Source of the DNA: CAYRYU01 sp964428355
GTDB taxonomy: Bacteria > Muiribacteriota > Ozemobacteria > Ozemobacterales > Ozemobacteraceae
Assembly: GCA_964428355.1 (NCBI GenBank)
Contig: CAYRYU010000094.1
Coordinates: 1 to 27,957, forward strand
Direction: 5' to 3'
Length of the DNA: 27,957 bases
The translations under genes and the position numbers were made by a program. The notes below the pieces were generated by a model that was not told the DNA's origin, did no database searches, and was given only the letters and a program-made list of their open reading frames with translations. Shown in pieces: positions 1-7,530 of the stretch (position 1 is the stretch's first letter; each line of letters begins with the position of its first letter).

Positions 1-2
1 AC

Positions 3-311
3 CGCGGTGGGACCAACGTTCCCGGAAGCGTTGTGGGTGAACTCAAGAAAACCTTCTCCGACCGCGAAAATGGGGTGGATGGCACCGGTGGTCTGAAACA
101 AACCCTCGATGCCGTCAAAACCGCGGTCAAATCGGGAAATCCGGTGTTCGATGGGGTTAAGGTCGACGTGACCGAGCACGACCTTGGGGTGCCCAAGAAC
201 TGGAATCCGGTCCTGGAAGTCTGCGCGACCCGGTCTGCGCGACCCGGTCTGCGCGACCCGGTCTCCACGGATTCGAAAAGTCCCATAAGGGTGTGGGGGG
301 AATCCTCTTGA
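3..311 (+). CDS. 3' end of an unrecognised protein (5' partial)
   Basis: The frame is open from the left edge, so this is probably the C-terminal part of a gene that starts outside the window. A GTG at 33 could serve as a start, but no clear ribosome-binding site precedes it. The visible protein is about 100 residues, polar, with no signal peptide or membrane segment and no domain I recognise. A 14-bp tandem repeat (223-264) lies in the last third. Because 14 is not a multiple of three, it changes the reading frame of the C-terminus, which becomes low-complexity. With a single copy the frame would end at a TAA near 286-288. The gene is followed by about 210 bases that hold the promoter of the first pseudopilin gene. 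Coding status is uncertain because little sequence is visible. Confidence 0.4.
   Translation, partial: RGGTNVPGSVVGELKKTFSDRENGVDGTGGLKQTLDAVKTAVKSGNPVFDGVKVDVTEHDLGVPKNWNPVLEVCATRSARPGLRDPVSTDSKSPIRVWGESS
223..264 (+). repeat. Three perfect 14-bp tandem repeats
   Basis: The unit GCGCGACCCGGTCT occurs three times head to tail without a mismatch, at 223-236, 237-250 and 251-264. It lies inside the 3' end of the partial gene. Each gain or loss of a copy shifts the frame, so the array may be a slippage site or the sign of a recently altered gene end. Confidence 0.9.
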
Positions 312-357
312 AAAGCTGGAATCGGAAGTCAATCGAAAATCCTTGTCGGCTTTCCGG

Positions 358-386
358 TTGGATTGCTTCCGGGGAAGTGGTAGATT
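358..386 (+). promoter_or_regulatory. Predicted promoter of module A (sigma-70-like, extended -10)
   Basis: A -35-like TTGGAT at 358-363 is followed, after 17 bases, by TAGATT at 381-386. An extended TG dinucleotide stands at 378-379, one base before the hexamer. A short inverted repeat, CTTCC-GG-GGAAG (366-377), sits in the spacer and could be an operator. Transcription would begin near 393, giving a leader of about 130 bases before the pseudopilin start at 525. This is prediction from sequence only. Confidence 0.5.
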
Positions 387-524
387 AGTATCCGATTTTC
401 GGGACCGGGGAGGCCATTTCCGAATGGAAAAAACTGGCGAAAAGCGGGCTTGGGTCCTTGCCGCTGTCATGTCCGAAGGTCGACGCTGCTCCCAAAAGAT
501 GACCGGAAACCAGGAAAGCAGGCC

Positions 525-2741
525 ATGAATAAAGTCGAGGGCAACCCGAGGAATGTTCGAAGAAAAGGGATCGCCTTGTTCGTTGCCCTGGCGATCCTGG
601 TGATCCTCGGGCTGACCTTTTTCGCCCTTTCTTCCCACTCGATCCGGATAAAGCAACAGACCACCAACCTTCTCGAAGAAAGGATTTCGCAGGAACACGC
701 CTATGCCTTTGCGAAATGCTACTGGGCCGCGGTCGAGCAGGTCTGCAGGAAAAAGTCCGGTTGTCCCAAGTTGTTCCCGGGGGGTGGAAACCCCGGCGAT
801 TCCGGGTTGCTTCCGGAAAAACGGAAGAGCGGCCTTCTTTCATCCTCCGGGTTGGTCATCGATCACCGCGACCTGAACCTGTCTAGTTCCTTCGCCCTGC
901 TATCGAACGAATTCGATATCGAGGATCTCGAGGTCAAGGGGACCTGGAAGGCCAGCCAGACAAGTTCGGATCCGATGTTGGACATGTTGCGTGGTCGGAT
1001 CTCCCTGAAAGTGGCATTCAAACCGAGGTTCAGGAAGAAAGTCTACGAGTTCGTCTTTTCACGGGAGTTCCGGATCGAACAGTTCCTTCCTCCCGTGGTT
1101 TCGAAGTTCACCCTCTTCATCCGGGACTATCTCGACCCCAAAAACCCTGACCCGGAACAGTACAACATTCTTTCCAAATCCTTCCAGAAAGAATCGGTTG
1201 GAAAGCCGTTGACGTTGTTTCATCGGGCTACGCAGGAAATCACGGCCTTCCCCGCGGATTCCTGGAAAAGTTCGGGTTGGGTTTTCCTCGGGGGGGAAAA
1301 GGGAGTGAACCTCAACCTCGACGGCACTTCCCCGCATTTCCCCGAATCGGAGATGTTCCTGTTCTTCCCCAGGCAGGCTTTTCCCTCGCCCAATACCGAC
1401 GTTCCAACGGTCCAATGCCAGATTCCCAATGCCCATCAAAGCCTGAAGCTGCGCATCACCCCCATGGGATGCTACTCCGAGATCGAGACCGATTCACGGA
1501 TTTTCAACCTTCTCATCGACCCCGACTTTGCTGAGACGCTTCCCCTGGGAAAGGTGAGTGCCTTGAGATTGTTCGGGGACAAAACCGATCGTTCCCCGAC
1601 CCGCGTTCTGGGGAAGGTGTTCGCGAGGTTCATCCTCTGGACCGCGTTGATCGTGGATGAAAATGACGATGGGATTCCCGAGAAATCTGAGGAGGGCTTG
1701 ATCTTCGACGATTTCTTCAAAGCCAATGCGGCCGAAAAAAAAATCAAACTGGTTTTTCCCCTACCCCGGGTAACGAAACCGGAAAAGTACCAGCCACCGG
1801 GCTATCCCCAGATCACGTCGAAATCTCCGAATCTCGAGGGTTCTTTTTCGATCAATCCGTTCATCCGTTTCTCTGGGAAGATCCCCGCTTTCTCCAAATC
1901 CTGGAAGGAACTTTCACCCGCCCTGGATGCCGGCCGCGAAAATGATTACGTGAACTACATGACAAAAATCGCCCCCAATGATTTCGGGGCAAAGGGCTCT
2001 CCCACCCCGGGTCGGATGGGGACCTTCAACGGGCTCTACGATATTTTCTTCGAGGGCAGCACTTCCGAGAGCCGGTCATTTCCCCCCGCCCCGAAGCTCG
2101 AATCCGGCGACTACCCCAATCCGGGCGAGAACTTTCCCCTGACCGATTTCATCCCCATGGATTCCAAGGGTTCCAGGGTTACGAACAAGGTTCCGAAACT
2201 TTCGGAGTTCGATCTTTATCCCCTGATCTGGCCACCCAAGGAGCCTTCCTTCTTTTCGCACCAGTTCGGGGCGGGCATCACGCTCGAAAAATCGGGCCTC
2301 CTTGGAGATCCCCCTGGAAAGACACTGAAGCAGCCTTGTTACGCCTTTTTCGAGAATGACCTCGACCTCGGCCCGACGTTGAGCCTGGAGACGAGTGCGG
2401 TCCTGGTCTCGAAAGGGAACATCAAGGTCGGAAACGTCAAGAAGGGTGGAAACGACCCATATCGAAGGCTCCTGGTGCTGATTTCGCTGGGGGGAACGAT
2501 CCAATGTTCCGGAAGGCAGGAGAACGTGGCCCTGGTAGCCCTGAGAGGGTCGGTTGGATGGAAATCCCTCCTGGATGTTTCCGGAAGCGTGGCGATGAAG
2601 TCGATGAACATCGAGAGCCTGAGGGGGTGCGGAGGATCGATCCGGTATGATCCCACGCTCGATCCGACCAATCCAAGGGAAAGATTCCTGGGGCTCAACG
2701 TCATCTTGGGGCCCGGCATCGTTTTGGAGCAGAGAAAATGA
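525..2741 (+). CDS. Large GspK/PilX-like minor pseudopilin, module A
   Basis: This is a 738-residue protein. The ATG at 525 is chosen over an in-frame GTG at 450 because AGGAAAG lies about 6 bases upstream and the N-terminus then fits a prepilin. Residues 13-37 read R-K-G followed by a hydrophobic helix starting I-A-L-F-V. The usual Glu at mature position 5 is absent, as in GspK and PilX. The helix continues into an amphipathic stretch. The rest, about 690 residues, is far longer than a normal GspK (about 300). It shares blocks with the paralogue at 15879: VVSKFTLF, SGWVFLGG, NLNLDG, LRLFGD, PTRVLGKVFAR, PLPRVT and YDIFFEG. The C-terminus (about 630-720) is strand- and glycine-rich and ends with GGSIRYDP, resembling the repetitive C-terminal domain of many PilX-like proteins. 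By analogy with GspK it would sit at a pseudopilus tip in the periplasm. The next gene overlaps it by 4 bases. Confidence 0.75.
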   Translation: MNKVEGNPRNVRRKGIALFVALAILVILGLTFFALSSHSIRIKQQTTNLLEERISQEHAYAFAKCYWAAVEQVCRKKSGCPKLFPGGGNPGDSGLLPEKRKSGLLSSSGLVIDHRDLNLSSSFALLSNEFDIEDLEVKGTWKASQTSSDPMLDMLRGRISLKVAFKPRFRKKVYEFVFSREFRIEQFLPPVVSKFTLFIRDYLDPKNPDPEQYNILSKSFQKESVGKPLTLFHRATQEITAFPADSWKSSGWVFLGGEKGVNLNLDGTSPHFPESEMFLFFPRQAFPSPNTDVPTVQCQIPNAHQSLKLRITPMGCYSEIETDSRIFNLLIDPDFAETLPLGKVSALRLFGDKTDRSPTRVLGKVFARFILWTALIVDENDDGIPEKSEEGLIFDDFFKANAAEKKIKLVFPLPRVTKPEKYQPPGYPQITSKSPNLEGSFSINPFIRFSGKIPAFSKSWKELSPALDAGRENDYVNYMTKIAPNDFGAKGSPTPGRMGTFNGLYDIFFEGSTSESRSFPPAPKLESGDYPNPGENFPLTDFIPMDSKGSRVTNKVPKLSEFDLYPLIWPPKEPSFFSHQFGAGITLEKSGLLGDPPGKTLKQPCYAFFENDLDLGPTLSLETSAVLVSKGNIKVGNVKKGGNDPYRRLLVLISLGGTIQCSGRQENVALVALRGSVGWKSLLDVSGSVAMKSMNIESLRGCGGSIRYDPTLDPTNPRERFLGLNVILGPGIVLEQRK

Positions 2742-3220
2742 CCAGACGGACGGCGGTTTCCATGACCGAGGTCCTTGTTGCCATAGTTCTTCTCGCGATT
2801 ATCTTGTTTCCCATCTGGGCTTCATTCAGGCAGTCGGTCGAGATCATCCAGATGGGCCACAGGGACCTCGAAGTCCTTGACCTGGGGGCAAGCTTCCTTT
2901 CCCAGGTCCGCGACATCAAGGGAAATGGCATCATCGAAGGTCGGAACATCCCTCTCGAGATAAAGAACAGCCGGACCTACCATCTTTTCCAGATCCCGAT
3001 CGCCACATGGACCATTGACATCGCGAACAAGGTGAACATTGAACTGGCTCCCTGGGAGCCGAAATCCTGCAAGGTCAGCGTTTCCTTCGAGAACTTTCCG
3101 TTCGACCCGGCCGACCAGATGGGGGTGACCGCGAAAATCGCGCGACTGACCGTTTCCTGGAGCGAGAAGACCGGGGAGGAGAAAACCAGACGGTTTTCCA
3201 CCCTGATCTTCGACAGGTGA
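2738..3220 (+). CDS. GspI-like minor pseudopilin, module A
   Basis: A 160-residue protein with a type IV prepilin N-terminus. A short basic leader is followed by A, then V-S-M-T-E and a hydrophobic helix (about residues 8-27). Glu falls at mature position 5 if cleavage is after Ala7, so -1 is Ala rather than the usual Gly. The ATG overlaps the stop of the K-like gene (ATGA), suggesting translational coupling. It is clearly related to the protein at 18119: both have TEVLVA/VEILVG, a Q-S-x-E-I block, R-x-L-x-V-L and FLSQVR. In T2SS the GspI and GspJ pseudopilins pair with GspK at the tip. The order K, I, J here supports that role, but assignment to I rather than V rests on context and size. Confidence 0.7.
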   Translation: MTRRTAVSMTEVLVAIVLLAIILFPIWASFRQSVEIIQMGHRDLEVLDLGASFLSQVRDIKGNGIIEGRNIPLEIKNSRTYHLFQIPIATWTIDIANKVNIELAPWEPKSCKVSVSFENFPFDPADQMGVTAKIARLTVSWSEKTGEEKTRRFSTLIFDR

Positions 3221-3879
3221 TGAATGGAATGAGAGACAGGGTTACGCGCAGGTTTGCGGGAAGCGGTTTCACGATGACTGAGCTGGTTATCTCGGCGGCC
3301 GTCCTGTTGATCGTCATAGCCAGCGTCCAGAGGATCTTCTTCGCCGGAATCCGCGGGGCCCAGCACAGCCAGGAAACCGCTGATCAGGTGCGGGTTGCAG
3401 CCATTCTTTTCCGGGCGCTCGAAGAAGACATTTCGACCGTCTTCGTAACTCCCGGCCAGGGAAAGCCCCAATCTCCACCGATCCTCATCAGTCCTCCGCC
3501 GACCATTAACAACTCTACGCTCGATACCATGGAGTTCTCAAAGCTTTACTCCACTGCGGAAGGTGATTCGGTTCACCGGGTGACCTACAAGTTCCTTCAT
3601 AGCCCGGCCGCCAGCGGGAAGTTCCTTCCCCCCCCCGGGAAAATCGTCCGGGAGGAAAAGGCCGACGGCGGAGGAAAATTCAAGAAGTCGGAGGTCTTTG
3701 GGGCTGACATGGTGGATGATTTCAAGATCCATCCGACGAAAGGGGACAGGAATCTCCTGAGGTCGGTCATAACGTTGAGAGGGCAGGCGAAGAAAAGCAA
3801 CTCCTACGTCCGGTTTTTCCGGATTCCCCGGGAAAACCTTGCCACCACGACCCTGGGTTGGGAATTCCAATCGAGATGA
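3220..3879 (+). CDS. GspJ-like minor pseudopilin, module A
   Basis: A 219-residue protein with a canonical prepilin site, S-G followed by F-T-M-T-E and a helix of about 20 hydrophobic residues, cut after Gly by a prepilin peptidase. The ATG at 3220 overlaps the preceding TGA by one base; a GTG at 3217 and an ATG at 3229 are alternatives. The helix leads into QETADQVRVAAILFRALEED, which matches the paralogue at 18800 (QETVDHIRTAAIVFRAMERD) and resembles the early part of GspJ. The rest is a mixed domain with VTYKF and a C-terminal FRIPRE block. It is last in the K-I-J set and is followed by a hairpin (3885-3911). Expected location is the inner membrane, then the pseudopilus tip. Confidence 0.75.
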   Translation: MNGMRDRVTRRFAGSGFTMTELVISAAVLLIVIASVQRIFFAGIRGAQHSQETADQVRVAAILFRALEEDISTVFVTPGQGKPQSPPILISPPPTINNSTLDTMEFSKLYSTAEGDSVHRVTYKFLHSPAASGKFLPPPGKIVREEKADGGGKFKKSEVFGADMVDDFKIHPTKGDRNLLRSVITLRGQAKKSNSYVRFFRIPRENLATTTLGWEFQSR

Positions 3880-3884
3880 AATCT

Positions 3885-3911
3885 AAACGGAACCCCCTGG
3901 GTTCAACGTTT
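3885..3911 (+). terminator. Intercistronic hairpin after the GspJ-like gene
   Basis: AAACG-GAACCC pairs with GGGTTC-AA-CGTTT around a CCT loop: 11 base pairs with a 2-base bulge, starting 5 bases after the stop codon. The U-tract is short, so it may be a partial terminator or an mRNA-stabilising element that sets different levels for the pseudopilins and the secreted protein downstream. Confidence 0.45.
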
Positions 3912-3949
3912 CTCAAAGTGGAATGATCAAGGCGAATGCGAGGAAGCGT

Positions 3950-5071
3950 ATGATTACGAAATTTTCCCCTTCCGCGATCGGTTTTCGATTCCTTCCAGTG
4001 TTTTTGTGTTTCCTGCTGATTTCCGGATCCATTTCCCTCTGCCTTGCGGCAGTTTCGATGGGTTCATCCTATGATGAATATCTGGCTGCAATACAGAGCG
4101 CAACATCCGACGAGGAGGTCTACCAGATCACGGGTCAAATGGGAAACGATCCGGCCTTCCACGACGGAACCCGTTACACCAACGACGACGGACCGAAGCT
4201 GCTTTCGAAGGGCCATGAGCGGATGGGTGATCTTGCAAAGGCTTCCGGAGACATGGACAAAGCCCAGGATGAATACGAGCAGGCTAAATTGGCTTATGAC
4301 TGGGGAGACGGGAAATTGGATCAGGCCATCCAGGAGGTGAAAGACCAGAAAGCCGGTGCCACCACTCCCACCCCAACCTCCACAGTGACGCCAACACCCA
4401 CCCCGACTCCGACCGTTGCCCCAACCACCCCCGTCGGTCTCCCCCAGGAGGGGAGATACCCTCCGTCTTTCACCAGGCCCGACGGCGGAGTGGTGACCAT
4501 CAACGAAATCCTGAAGAAAGGCATGGGAACGGTTGCCGCAGGTGATGCCCCATTCGGTAAGGACAGCGACGGGAAGCCCTTCTGGCCCATTCCCCCGGCC
4601 TCGGTCACCGGAACGAAAGAAGGCGGAACCGCGGGAGCTGGGACGGTTCAGCAGGACACGCCTCTCGAGCGCCAGGAAAAGCTTCTCAGCCTTCCGACGA
4701 AGAACCAGGCCGATCCTGCCAGGACGGTTTCGGAGTTTCGTCCCGGGAGCGGCGTGTCGGTTCCGGTTTCCCGCCCTACCCGGGGGCCGGCTTTGAGTTC
4801 GAGGGGCTTGATGGGAATGCAGAAGGAGTTTTTGAGGGATTGTGTCCAACATGCCAGGCACCTCTCGGAAGGGAATCCTGAAAAAGCCCTCGAGATTGCC
4901 TGCCAATGGCAGTCCCTGGCAAAGATCTACCCCGACCGGATCGAGGAGATCACCCTCAATGCCGCCCGGGAAAATGGTTTTGGTAACTTCGCAGCCTGGT
5001 TCGATTCGGTGATCCAGGCGGATTGGCAGAAGGCTTACGGGACGTCCGCCCCGGTACTTCTTTCGAAATGA
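3950..5071 (+). CDS. Conserved secreted protein with Pro/Thr linker, module A
   Basis: A 373-residue exported protein. The ATG at 3950 is preferred (AGGA ends 5 bases upstream); the ATG at 3923 would add 9 residues. A signal peptide with hydrophobic core near residues 13-33 ends around LAA. It has a helical TPR-like part (about 38-130, with YEQAKLAYDWGDGKLDQAI), a Thr/Pro linker (about 137-163), a block I-L-K-K-G...PFGKDSDGKPFWPIPP, and a C-terminal helical domain (about 288-365) with FLRDCVQHARHLSEGN and LAKIYPDRIEEIT. The last two blocks recur in the protein at 19579, which also follows a K-I-J triad. I know no named family for it. Position and synteny suggest a partner of the pseudopilin tip, perhaps an assembly factor or a first cargo. 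Confidence 0.7.
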   Translation: MITKFSPSAIGFRFLPVFLCFLLISGSISLCLAAVSMGSSYDEYLAAIQSATSDEEVYQITGQMGNDPAFHDGTRYTNDDGPKLLSKGHERMGDLAKASGDMDKAQDEYEQAKLAYDWGDGKLDQAIQEVKDQKAGATTPTPTSTVTPTPTPTPTVAPTTPVGLPQEGRYPPSFTRPDGGVVTINEILKKGMGTVAAGDAPFGKDSDGKPFWPIPPASVTGTKEGGTAGAGTVQQDTPLERQEKLLSLPTKNQADPARTVSEFRPGSGVSVPVSRPTRGPALSSRGLMGMQKEFLRDCVQHARHLSEGNPEKALEIACQWQSLAKIYPDRIEEITLNAARENGFGNFAAWFDSVIQADWQKAYGTSAPVLLSK

Positions 5072-5101
5072 CCATTTCAGGCTCGGAAAGGGAGGAAAAA
5101 A

Positions 5102-7420
5102 ATGACTAGCTCGGGAATGAAAGGTTCCATATGCCTGTTTTTCTCAATGGTACTGGTTTTCGCTCTTGGGGCAGCCTCCAATCCGGCATGGGGAATGACA
5201 GCCCAGGATCTCTTTGCCAAGATTAAAGAGTCCCGGAACGTCACGGAGGATGACCTCAACAGCGCAATCAACCTTATGCGCGATCACGTCCAAAGCGGTG
5301 ATTTTTCCGCCGCCGCCGCCGAGAGGGACGCGCTCAAGAAGTTGTATGACTATTCCGGTTGGACCACCTACGTTTCTTCCCACAAATGGCTGGGAGCGGA
5401 CCGAAGTTATCTCGAAGCCTGCATCAAGCTCTATGGGTCCGAAGCCGATATCGGGTTGGGGAAAACCCCTGATTGCGACCTTCTCGAAGAAGCCTTCAGA
5501 TTCTTCAGGGACAACAAAACCAAGTATCCTGACCAGTTTCAGAGGGTTTGCCAGACAATGACCGGTTATGCATCCCAACATCCCGAAATGAAATGGACAA
5601 AGGCCGCCTGGGTGTCGGGCTCCAACGTTTCCTCAGAGTTGGCCGAAGCCCAGAAGGTTGCACCAGGAAACTCCGTTTATCCCTGGCAGGGAAAATCGAC
5701 CTCGGTATCCGCTCCTTCCGAATCGAAGGTCACTTCTGCCCCCGCAGAAGAGAAAACCGTTCCCTTCAACAAATTCGATTATCGAACCACCTTCGTCGGA
5801 AAGAACATCAACGAAACCAATCTGAAGATCCTTCTGGACACCTATGCGGATGACCCCGACGCTCTCGAGGAGATCAAAACCCTCCTGAAAGTCGCCAATG
5901 CCGAGCAGTCCATGGTCGACTCCGTCCAGAGTGCAATCGATGCCAAGAGCGCCATCGAAGAGGAAGAGAAGGCCGCCCAGGAACCGGAAAAGGTCAAGGA
6001 GGTGAAAACCACCTCCGAGGAACCCATATCCGTCGTCGATTCATCAAAAACCACCAAGACGGAAGAAACCGGCGTTTCTTCAAAGACTTCCGGAGACCCG
6101 GTCTTCGAATGGAACAAGATGGACACATTCGTCGGATCGAATGTCAACGAAACCAATCTGGAGAAGATGGTGAGTTCCTACGCCAGCCAGGAGGACGACC
6201 TGGAGAGGATCCGTGCCGCTGTCGAGAAGTACAATCCCACCCTCCTCGGAAAGTTCGATGATCTGCTTTCCAAAGCCAAAGGTGATGACGACACCGAGGT
6301 GGCAGCCAATCCCACGAAAACAGATGAACCCGCAAAAACCGAGCCGGAAAAAACCGCGGGAAGTTCCGCCAACCCCGAGAAAGTGACCGTCGAATCGATA
6401 CGTAACGCGGCCAATTTCCAGGATGCACTCGATCTCTTCCGGCTGGATCCCTCCGAAGCCAATCTGGAGGCTTTGATCGGAGCATGGATTCCGGAGGGCG
6501 ACAAAGAACTTGCAACCGACCTGCTTTCCCGGATCCGCGATTATGTCAGGATCTACCAGAAAGACTCCAGGCTGATGCACGCTCTCCTTGGCCGGTGCTG
6601 GGAAGTCGAGGGTATCGTCCTTGGAGCGGAAAAGCAGTTCAATGCCGCCGGAGAAGCCTTCAGGATTGCCCAGAAAGAGTACGAAGCCGCGGGCGACAAA
6701 TCCAAAGCGGCTGTGATGGAAAAGGAAGGCGATGCCGCCTACGACCTCGCCCGTGGGAAAACCACCGAAGAACCGACCAGTGGGGCCGACAAGTCGGCGG
6801 CTTCTCCGACCGACCCCTACGAGGACGACGACGGCAGTTCGATCTACGACGATGATGACTCGGACGATGGCATTTTTGGTGGCGATGATTCCACGACCAT
6901 CGCGGGTGATGACACCGAAGGGTCCGACAGGAGCGGAGCCGACTCTCCGACCTCCATCGGAAAGGGTGGAACGGGAACGATCCGGATTCGGGTCACCATC
7001 CCCGGAATGGGAATCATCTCCATCACGACGACGGGTGCAGCGTCGATCCAGGTTTCCGTGGGCGGCGGGTTCGTCAGGATCCGCATCAACCGCGGAGTGC
7101 GCGGCGAAACGGCAACCTCTCCCCAGGACGAAGAGGATATCGCCGATGTTCCCCCGATCCCCGACCTTCCTCCCCTTCCGCCGATCGAACCTCCTCCCCC
7201 CCCAACGGATGACGAAAGAGGAGTCGTTCGAATTGACAAGGACGGTGCGCACGGCGGCAATGCCCAGACTCAGATCCTATCCAACAGCGTAACCAGCCAG
7301 TTCACTTCGGGGGGCCGGACCGACACCCCGATGACGGGAAAGACCGTTCAACCGCAGGAAAAATCCGATTCCGGAGAAGATGTTCCCGAAGCGATCGATG
7401 TGATTACCGGAGGGGAATAG
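5102..7420 (+). CDS. Modular secreted protein with acidic linker and IPGMG motif
   Basis: A 772-residue exported protein; GGGAGG precedes the ATG, and the signal peptide ends near A-W-G (31). Residues 32-197 form a helical domain shared with the 9528 protein, including C-x-L-Y-G-x-E-A-x-IGLG-x-TPDC and a third conserved Cys (150). Residues about 222-395 hold two related segments starting TTFVGKNINETNL and DTFVGSNVNETNL. Residues 428-550 are a TPR-like domain shared with the 7531 and 20720 proteins (DPSEANLEALIGAW; LLGRCWEVEG). An Asp-rich stretch (572-605) comes next, then a strand-rich motif (about 625-666) with IPGMGIISI and alternating hydrophobic residues, a Pro-rich linker (682-702) and a tail ending in TGKTV. 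No enzyme motif was seen. A structural, adhesive or matrix role is inference. Confidence 0.7.
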   Translation: MTSSGMKGSICLFFSMVLVFALGAASNPAWGMTAQDLFAKIKESRNVTEDDLNSAINLMRDHVQSGDFSAAAAERDALKKLYDYSGWTTYVSSHKWLGADRSYLEACIKLYGSEADIGLGKTPDCDLLEEAFRFFRDNKTKYPDQFQRVCQTMTGYASQHPEMKWTKAAWVSGSNVSSELAEAQKVAPGNSVYPWQGKSTSVSAPSESKVTSAPAEEKTVPFNKFDYRTTFVGKNINETNLKILLDTYADDPDALEEIKTLLKVANAEQSMVDSVQSAIDAKSAIEEEEKAAQEPEKVKEVKTTSEEPISVVDSSKTTKTEETGVSSKTSGDPVFEWNKMDTFVGSNVNETNLEKMVSSYASQEDDLERIRAAVEKYNPTLLGKFDDLLSKAKGDDDTEVAANPTKTDEPAKTEPEKTAGSSANPEKVTVESIRNAANFQDALDLFRLDPSEANLEALIGAWIPEGDKELATDLLSRIRDYVRIYQKDSRLMHALLGRCWEVEGIVLGAEKQFNAAGEAFRIAQKEYEAAGDKSKAAVMEKEGDAAYDLARGKTTEEPTSGADKSAASPTDPYEDDDGSSIYDDDDSDDGIFGGDDSTTIAGDDTEGSDRSGADSPTSIGKGGTGTIRIRVTIPGMGIISITTTGAASIQVSVGGGFVRIRINRGVRGETATSPQDEEDIADVPPIPDLPPLPPIEPPPPPTDDERGVVRIDKDGAHGGNAQTQILSNSVTSQFTSGGRTDTPMTGKTVQPQEKSDSGEDVPEAIDVITGGE

Positions 7421-7438
7421 ATATACGGAAAACCGGAG

Positions 7439-7479
7439 AAGCCGGGGAAACTCCCACGCGAGGTTTTGCGGCTTTTCCC
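7439..7479 (+). terminator. Possible weak terminator or attenuator
   Basis: AAGCCG (7439-7444) pairs with CGGCTT (7469-7474), with further inner pairing of AAAC-TC to GA-G-GTTT. It is followed by a pyrimidine-rich CTTTTCCCTTTCCC rather than a pure T-run. It lies between two secreted-protein genes in an 110-base gap and probably reduces but does not abolish read-through. Confidence 0.4.
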
Positions 7480-7530
7480 TTTCCCTCAGAGGCTCATGAG
7501 GCCCGATCCAGAGAAACCGGAGGCAGTGAA

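Noticed and set aside
4064..4906. 280-residue minus-strand open frame
   Set aside because: It is a shadow of the secreted protein at 3950; the plus-strand C-terminal domain is conserved in the 19579 protein.
6080..7252. 390-residue minus-strand open frame
   Set aside because: It lies opposite the 5102 secreted protein, has an Arg/Gly-rich unlikely composition and no ribosome-binding site. The plus-strand frame has a signal peptide and homologues in this window.
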